Translations under genes and position numbers: made by a program
Source: Ruminococcus sp.
GTDB lineage: Bacteria; Bacillota; Clostridia; Oscillospirales; Ruminococcaceae
Length of the DNA stretch: 64,000 nt
Reading direction: 5' to 3'
NCBI GenBank assembly: GCA_017525915.1
Contig: JAFXSC010000001.1
Coordinates: 218,918-282,917, forward strand
Part shown: one piece after another, positions 59,073 through 64,000 of the stretch
Numbering within the stretch: position 1 is the stretch's first letter
How the letters are laid out: every line of letters begins with the position of its first letter
Notes under the pieces: generated by a model
Told to the model about the DNA's origin: nothing
The model's input: the letters and a program-made list of their open reading frames with translations, nothing else
Databases searched by the model: none

Positions 59073-61271
59073 ATGGAGCACGAACTCATGATAAATAATC
59101 TCTGCTGCGCCAACTGCGGCGCAAAGATAGAATCCGCCATAAACAAGCTGGACGGTGTGGAGTCCGCGGTACTAAACTTCCCTATGAAGAAGCTGAAAGT
59201 CCGCGGAGAACTCAGTGACGAGCTGCTTCAGCGCATCAACGAGACTGCGCGTTCGATCGAGCCGGACGTTGAAATCGTCCGCAGCGGACACCGCCACAAG
59301 CATCACCATGATAATCACCATGAACACGGTGAGCACTGCGAGTGCGGTCATGAGCATCACCACGAACACGGCGAACACTGCGAGTGTGGTCATGAACACC
59401 ACCATGAACATGAGGAGCACGAAAGCCTGCACTCTGAGCTGATACTGCTCATTTTCGGCATTCTCCTCTTTGCCGGAGCGCTCCTCACCGGTCATTTCCT
59501 CGATATCATGCCGCTGACCGTGGGACTCTATGTGCTGGCATATATTATACTCGGTTCTGATATCCTGCTGAAAACGGCGAAAAATATCCGTTCGCGCAAT
59601 TTCTTCGACGAGAATACCCTCATGACCGTCGCAACGCTCGGAGCGTTTGCTATCGGGGAATTTGCCGAAGCTGTCGGTGTTGTGCTGTTCTTCCGCATCG
59701 GCGAGATATTCGAGGACTTCGCAGTCAGCCACAGCCGCAAAGCTATAACTGAGACTGCTTCCCTGAAAGTGACCGAGGCTGATGTCCTGCGCGGCGAAGA
59801 CTTCGTGCGCGTGGACGCTGATGAAATATGCGCCGGTGATCTCCTCCGCATAAAGCCGGGCGAACGCATCGCGGCGGACGGCATCATCGAGTCCGGCAAG
59901 TCCTATCTCGATGTCTCCGCGATAAACGGCGAGCCAGTCCCGGTTCGTGTTGAGCCAGGAAACGGCGTAGTTTCGGGAAGTATCAACACCGGCGACGTTA
60001 TCCTCGTCAGGGCGACGGCTGCAGCTGACGAATCAATGATCGCAAAGGTCGCAAGGGCAATCGAGGAAGCATCTGCCGCTAAACCGAAGATAGACCGTTT
60101 CATTACGCGCTTTGCGAGGATATACACTCCCATAGTCATTGCCGCGGCATTCCTCACGGCAATAATTCCCCCGCTCTTTACAGGTGAATGGACAAAATGG
60201 ATACACTCCGCGCTCACCTTCCTTGTCATAAGCTGTCCGTGCGCTCTGGTACTGAGTGTTCCGCTTGCCTATTTTTCAGGCATCGGAGCCGCATCAAAGC
60301 TCGGTATACTGTTCAAGGGGGGCGATTCAATTGAAGCCCTCGGCAGAGTTAAGGCGATCGCCTTTGATAAGACCGGCACACTTACAGACGGCAGCTTCTC
60401 GGTAACGGAAGTCCACAGCTTCGGAAGTCTCAGCGATAACGAGCTGCTCGCGCTCTGCGGAAACTGCGAGCAGATATCCACCCACCCTGTCGCTGAGAGC
60501 ATCGTTGAGCACTGCCGCCGGGAAAACATCACTCTCTTGTCTCCGGAAACCGCCGGCGAGACTGCCGCAATGGGCGTATCTGCCGTTCTGGGCGGAAAAA
60601 CCGTTCTCTGCGGAAACGAAAGGCTCATGACCGCAAACAGTATCGTGCTTCCGCGCGATATCACCGCTGCCGGAAGCGTGGTCTACATCTCCGTAAACGG
60701 CAGAGCTGAGGGCGCAGTCATAGTTTCCGACACCGTAAAAAAGACCGCGGCAAAGGCAGTTGAAGGGCTCAACAAACGCGGCATTGCTACTGCAATGCTC
60801 ACAGGCGACAAACAGGAAAATGCAGATATTATGGGAAATATGCTCGGTATCGGCACTGTTCGCGGCGGACTTCTTCCTGACGGGAAGCTTGCAGAACTTG
60901 AAGCTCTCCGCGGGCGCTACGGCTCGGTAATGTTCGTTGGTGACGGCATAAACGACGGTCCGGTGCTTGCCGGTGCAGATGTCGGAGGTGCAATGCAGAC
61001 CGGCTCTGACCTTGCCCTCGAAACAGCTGACACGATCTTCATGAACTCCGAACCGGAGAGCGTTCTCAGGGCAAAGCGCATTGCTGACAAAGCGCTGAGG
61101 GTATCGTACGAGAACATCATCTTTGCACTTGCCGTGAAGGCGGCTGTACTCGTCCTCGGACTTCTCGGACATCCGAATATGTGGCTCGCAGTCTTCGCGG
61201 ATTCTGGCACGGCAATGCTCCTTGTGCTCAATTCCGTGCGGATACTGAACACAAACGCCTACACGAAATAA
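59073..61271 (+). CDS. cadA: Heavy-metal P1B-type ATPase (Cd/Zn/Pb efflux)
   Basis: 732 residues. An N-terminal HMA domain has NNLCCANCGAKIESAI. A His-rich linker at about 73-118 contains three HEHGEHCECGHEHH-like units. Eight membrane helices follow with the SCPCALVLSVPLAYF motif in the transport helix, the phosphorylation site AFDKTGTLTDG, nucleotide-site THPVAES and MLTGDKQENADIM, GDGINDGP. CPC, HP motif and metal-binding regions indicate the ZntA/CadA branch. It exports Zn, Cd or Pb. The CadC-type operator in front supports this. Confidence 0.93.
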   Translation: MEHELMINNLCCANCGAKIESAINKLDGVESAVLNFPMKKLKVRGELSDELLQRINETARSIEPDVEIVRSGHRHKHHHDNHHEHGEHCECGHEHHHEHGEHCECGHEHHHEHEEHESLHSELILLIFGILLFAGALLTGHFLDIMPLTVGLYVLAYIILGSDILLKTAKNIRSRNFFDENTLMTVATLGAFAIGEFAEAVGVVLFFRIGEIFEDFAVSHSRKAITETASLKVTEADVLRGEDFVRVDADEICAGDLLRIKPGERIAADGIIESGKSYLDVSAINGEPVPVRVEPGNGVVSGSINTGDVILVRATAAADESMIAKVARAIEEASAAKPKIDRFITRFARIYTPIVIAAAFLTAIIPPLFTGEWTKWIHSALTFLVISCPCALVLSVPLAYFSGIGAASKLGILFKGGDSIEALGRVKAIAFDKTGTLTDGSFSVTEVHSFGSLSDNELLALCGNCEQISTHPVAESIVEHCRRENITLLSPETAGETAAMGVSAVLGGKTVLCGNERLMTANSIVLPRDITAAGSVVYISVNGRAEGAVIVSDTVKKTAAKAVEGLNKRGIATAMLTGDKQENADIMGNMLGIGTVRGGLLPDGKLAELEALRGRYGSVMFVGDGINDGPVLAGADVGGAMQTGSDLALETADTIFMNSEPESVLRAKRIADKALRVSYENIIFALAVKAAVLVLGLLGHPNMWLAVFADSGTAMLLVLNSVRILNTNAYTK

Positions 61272-61287
61272 CGTATACCGCAAAATA

Positions 61288-61322
61288 AGGGGAAGCCTTC
61301 CGCAGTGAAAGGTTTCCCCTTA
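61288..61322. terminator. Bidirectional terminator
   Basis: AAGGGGAAgCCTT / AAGGtTTCCCCTT with one mismatch, between the convergent cadA and ABC-2 permease genes. Confidence 0.82.
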
Positions 61323-61350
61323 AATCATTATTATCTCGGTAAGCCGCCTG

Positions 61351-62115
61351 TTATTTCAGGTCAGCCTTCTTGAATAATCTGATACCAATAATGGGAAGAA
61401 CAATGATATAGCAAAGAGCCACCACAGGTATCATTGTCTTCATCATGCCTTCGGGATAGCTCTGGCTTGCCATGCTCTCATTGAGAATAGTTGCCTGCAT
61501 ATCAAGTATAAGAGAATTCACAAGTTCATTGACCTTGTCGTTCTTTGCAAGTCCCATGACGAGCATAGACACAACACTGAGCATACTGTTGATGACATAT
61601 GCAATGATAACGCCTGAAACAGTGCGGAAGATCATTACAAGGAAAAGTGTCAGCGATGCGTAGGCAAGTATTGTGAGCACACTTGTCCCCATACTGTAAG
61701 CAAAACAGCCGGAATTGATGTCACCCATTCCAAGGAGCGGAACTCCTGCGGCAAACGCAAATGCAATAGATACGAAATGATAGAACAGAGCAATTGCCGA
61801 GAATACTATACTATGAGCAAGATATATGCTCGTTCTTGAACAGCCGCAGATTATCTTGTTGCGGACCGTATTCTGGGTAAAATCGCGGACTACAAGCATT
61901 GCAGGGACTATTGCCATGAAAAGGCTCTGGCTGCCTAACATATTGAAAAGAATATTAAGTGCCGTTGCTTTCTCGCTGATGTCATTATCAGAGTTTTCGA
62001 TGAACCTGGTCAGTATTGCTGCGAGAACCGAGAATGCAGCGATTATTGCAGTGCACACCCAGAAACGCTTTGAAACCTTTGCTTTTGCAAATCCCTCTTT
62101 GAGCAGATTAATCAT
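61351..62115 (-). CDS. ABC-2 type permease
   Basis: 254 residues with six hydrophobic segments: WVCTAIIAAFSVLAAILTRF, LFMAIVPAMLVVRDF, then pairs near residues 95-180, and IPVVALCYIIVLPIIGI at the end. RDFTQNTVRNKIICGCSRTS is the cytoplasmic segment typical of ABC-2/bacitracin-type exporters. It starts 8 nt inside the ATPase gene. The cargo is unknown. Confidence 0.85.
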   Translation of the reverse strand: MINLLKEGFAKAKVSKRFWVCTAIIAAFSVLAAILTRFIENSDNDISEKATALNILFNMLGSQSLFMAIVPAMLVVRDFTQNTVRNKIICGCSRTSIYLAHSIVFSAIALFYHFVSIAFAFAAGVPLLGMGDINSGCFAYSMGTSVLTILAYASLTLFLVMIFRTVSGVIIAYVINSMLSVVSMLVMGLAKNDKVNELVNSLILDMQATILNESMASQSYPEGMMKTMIPVVALCYIIVLPIIGIRLFKKADLK

Positions 62116-63019
62116 TCATAGCACCTCCCACAAGATTTATGAAGAAGCTTTCGAGGCTCTCATGGTGCTCGGAAAGCTTTATTACTTCGCAGCCTTTTTC
62201 ATGAAGGCGCAGTACGAGAGGTGTTACCGTTATTTCTGAATATATCTCAGCTTCGGTATCCGAGGTGATCCTGAAATCAACGTTCATTTCGCCGAGAACG
62301 TCAGCCAGCACTTTAGTATCGCTGACAGTTACCTCAACGATATGGCGGCACACATGGTCGATCTCCTCAGCGCTCATTTCCTTGATGATCTTGCCTCTCT
62401 CAATAAATCCGTAGTGAGTTGCAAGCTTTGATAATTCATCAAGGATATGGCTGGAAATAAGTATCGTCATGCCGCGCTCCTTGTTGAGCCTTGTGAGAAG
62501 CTCGCGGACCTCGATGATACCCTGCGGGTCAAGTCCGTTGATAGGCTCGTCGAGTATCAGAAACTCCGGATCGTTCACGAGCGAAAAGGCTATGCCAAGC
62601 CTCTGGCGCATACCGAGCGAAAAATCCTTCGCAAGCTTCTTTCCTGTATCCTTCAGTCCGACAAGCTCAAGTATCCCTTTGACACAGGAGAAATCCTTGC
62701 CAAGAATACGGCACTGCTGACGGATATTCTCCTCTGCGGTCATATCGAGGTATATGGAAGGCGTTTCAACAACTGCTCCCATTATCTTTCGTGCTTCTCT
62801 CAGACGTGGGTCTGTATCCTTGAAGCCTTTGATCTCAAAGCTGCCGCCCGTCTTGAAGGCAACGCCGCTGAGTATTCTAATAAAAGTGGTCTTGCCGGCA
62901 CCGTTTCGTCCGACAAAGCCGTATATAGCGCCCTTTGGAACATGAACTGATACTCCGTCGAGCGCTTTGAAGTTCTTGTAATATTTTGCCAGTCCGTCAG
63001 ACTGTATAATATACTCCAT
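62108..63019 (-). CDS. ABC transporter ATP-binding protein (BcrA type)
   Basis: 303 residues. Walker A GRNGAGKTT, signature FSLGMRQRLGIAFSL, Walker B LILDEPINGLDP, then SSHILDELSKLATHYGFI. A C-terminal domain of about 85 residues follows, as in BcrA/antibiotic-exporter ATPases. TTGGAGA precedes the start. It energises the permease encoded downstream. No regulatory gene lies beside it, unlike the exporter at the left end. Confidence 0.9.
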   Translation of the reverse strand: MEYIIQSDGLAKYYKNFKALDGVSVHVPKGAIYGFVGRNGAGKTTFIRILSGVAFKTGGSFEIKGFKDTDPRLREARKIMGAVVETPSIYLDMTAEENIRQQCRILGKDFSCVKGILELVGLKDTGKKLAKDFSLGMRQRLGIAFSLVNDPEFLILDEPINGLDPQGIIEVRELLTRLNKERGMTILISSHILDELSKLATHYGFIERGKIIKEMSAEEIDHVCRHIVEVTVSDTKVLADVLGEMNVDFRITSDTEAEIYSEITVTPLVLRLHEKGCEVIKLSEHHESLESFFINLVGGAMND

Positions 63020-63072
63020 TTTTCGATCTCCAATTCCACGGTTGATATTTTAACTATCTAAAAAATACATAA

Positions 63073-63101
63073 AGGCGGCCATGCTTAATGCACGACCGCC
63101 T
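63073..63101 (-). terminator. Intrinsic terminator of tuf
   Basis: AGGCGG-CGTGC / GCATG-CCGCCT stem on the minus strand, followed by a T-rich tail, 30 nt after the tuf stop. Confidence 0.8.
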
Positions 63102-63130
63102 AAAGTCGTTTATGCGATTGTAAAAATCAA

Positions 63131-64000
63131 TTATTCGTTGATCTTTGTAACAACGCCGGAACCAACTGTTCTGCCGCCCTCACGGATAGCGAAACGGAGT
63201 CCCTCTTCGATAGCGATAGGAGTGATGAGCTCAACATCCATTGCTACGTTATCGCCAGGCATACACATTTCCTTGTCAGCAGGAAGTGTAACAACACCTG
63301 TAACGTCAGTTGTTCTGAAGTAGAACTGAGGTCTGTAGTTGTTGAAGAACGGTGTGTGACGGCCGCCCTCTTCCTTCTTCAGTACATAAACCTGACCGGA
63401 GAACTTTGTGTGGGGGTGGATCGAGCCGGGCTTGCAAAGAACCTGTCCACGCTCAACCTGGTCTCTTGTGATACCACGGAGAAGGGCACCAACGTTATCA
63501 CCAGCCTCACAGAAGTCAAGGGTCTTTCTGAACATTTCAAGACCTGTAACAACTGTTGTGAGCTTCTCGTCGGAAAGACCAACGATCTCAACCTGCTCGT
63601 TAACGTTGAGCTTACCACGCTCTACTCTACCTGTAACAACGGTACCACGGCCGGAGATGGTCATAGTATCCTCGATAGGCATAAGGAAGGGCTTAGCATC
63701 GTCTCTCTCAGGGCTGGGGATGTACTCGTCAACAGCATCCATGAGGTCGAGGATCGGCTTGTAAGCGGGATCGCTGAGATCATCGGGAGCGTTAAGAGCA
63801 GCAAGAGCAGAACCCTTGATGATAGGTGTATCGTCGCCAGGGAAATCATAGCTGGAGAGAAGGTCACGGATGTCCATCTCAACGAGCTCGAGGAGCTCTT
63901 CGTCGTCAACCTGGTCAGCCTTGTTCATGAATACAACGATTGCAGGAACGCCAACCTGACGAGCGAGAAGGATGTGCTCTCTTGTCTGAGCCATAGGACC
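63131..64000 (-). CDS. tuf: Elongation factor Tu (5' part outside window)
   Basis: The visible 289 residues are the C-terminal two-thirds. The segment begins [20 protein letters not shown] and keeps [20 protein letters not shown] (G4, NKAD) and KGSALAAL (G5, SAL). Domain 2 follows ([16 protein letters not shown]), then domain 3 ([33 protein letters not shown]). It carries aminoacyl-tRNA to the ribosome. Codon choice is that of a highly expressed gene. The frame is open to the window edge. Confidence 0.97.
   Translation of the reverse strand, partial: GPMAQTREHILLARQVGVPAIVVFMNKADQVDDEELLELVEMDIRDLLSSYDFPGDDTPIIKGSALAALNAPDDLSDPAYKPILDLMDAVDEYIPSPERDDAKPFLMPIEDTMTISGRGTVVTGRVERGKLNVNEQVEIVGLSDEKLTTVVTGLEMFRKTLDFCEAGDNVGALLRGITRDQVERGQVLCKPGSIHPHTKFSGQVYVLKKEEGGRHTPFFNNYRPQFYFRTTDVTGVVTLPADKEMCMPGDNVAMDVELITPIAIEEGLRFAIREGGRTVGSGVVTKINE

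Overview
The window looks like a chromosome segment of an anaerobic, plant-fibre-degrading Bacillota of the Ruminococcus type. Evidence seen: five secreted proteins ending in type I dockerins (GH26, GH53 and PL1 enzymes and two others), a spoIIGA-sigE sporulation pair, an ECF vitamin transporter, FeoAB, HemZ, RecJ, RelA/SpoT and EF-Tu. Many genes are preceded by consensus sigma-A promoters, often with an extended -10 (TGGTATAAT). The species cannot be fixed from the sequence alone.

Layout. 1-4.3 kb: a MacB-type ABC exporter divergent from its response regulator and histidine kinase. 4.3-10.6 kb: a leftward cobalamin-uptake operon: promoter, long leader resembling a cobalamin riboswitch, two DUF4430 surface proteins (one built like a membrane-tethered transcobalamin), EcfT, a double EcfA and an S component. 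10.7-12.3 kb: spoIIGA-sigE. 12.3-14.6 kb: a lipoprotein and an XRE/sigma-region-4 regulator with an anti-sigma-like partner. 14.6-19.9 kb: an HD protein and two WYL proteins (leftward), then a gene-free stretch holding five tandem stem-loops, then a TROVE/DUF2828-like vWA protein. 19.9-29.9 kb: housekeeping genes (phosphatidyltransferase, RlmD-type methyltransferase, HemZ, MBL hydrolase, RelA/SpoT, RecJ) with a GIY-YIG protein. 30-41.2 kb: MIF homologue, dockerin enzymes, exported hydrolase-like lipoproteins and cobO. 41.2-47.2 kb: a zinc-ribbon, vWA, PP2C, Ser/Thr-kinase cassette followed by three tandem Zn-finger membrane proteins and a Pro-rich membrane protein. 47.2-50.2 kb: PIG-L deacetylase, beta-CASP hydrolase, DUF1648 protein. 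50.2-54 kb: feoA-feoB-methyltransferase-Cys-rich peptide, with a DtxR-like operator. 54-64 kb: pectate lyase, GH-A-like hydrolase, ispD, a metal-efflux P-type ATPase with a CadC-like operator, an ABC-2 exporter and the end of tuf.

The most unusual locus is 17.9-19.8 kb. Five consecutive hairpins have different but perfectly self-complementary closing stems and share an ACAGCA motif at the same place just inside the 5' arm; the last one carries a tRNA-like T-arm (GGTTCAAATCC). They lie directly upstream of a protein with the TROVE-like plus vWA (DxSxS) layout of Ro60 relatives and are divergent from two WYL genes. I read this as a tandem family of Y-RNA-like RNAs with its own Ro-like protein. 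The cobalamin operon with its transcobalamin-like protein and the kinase/phosphatase/vWA cassette are the next most interesting loci.
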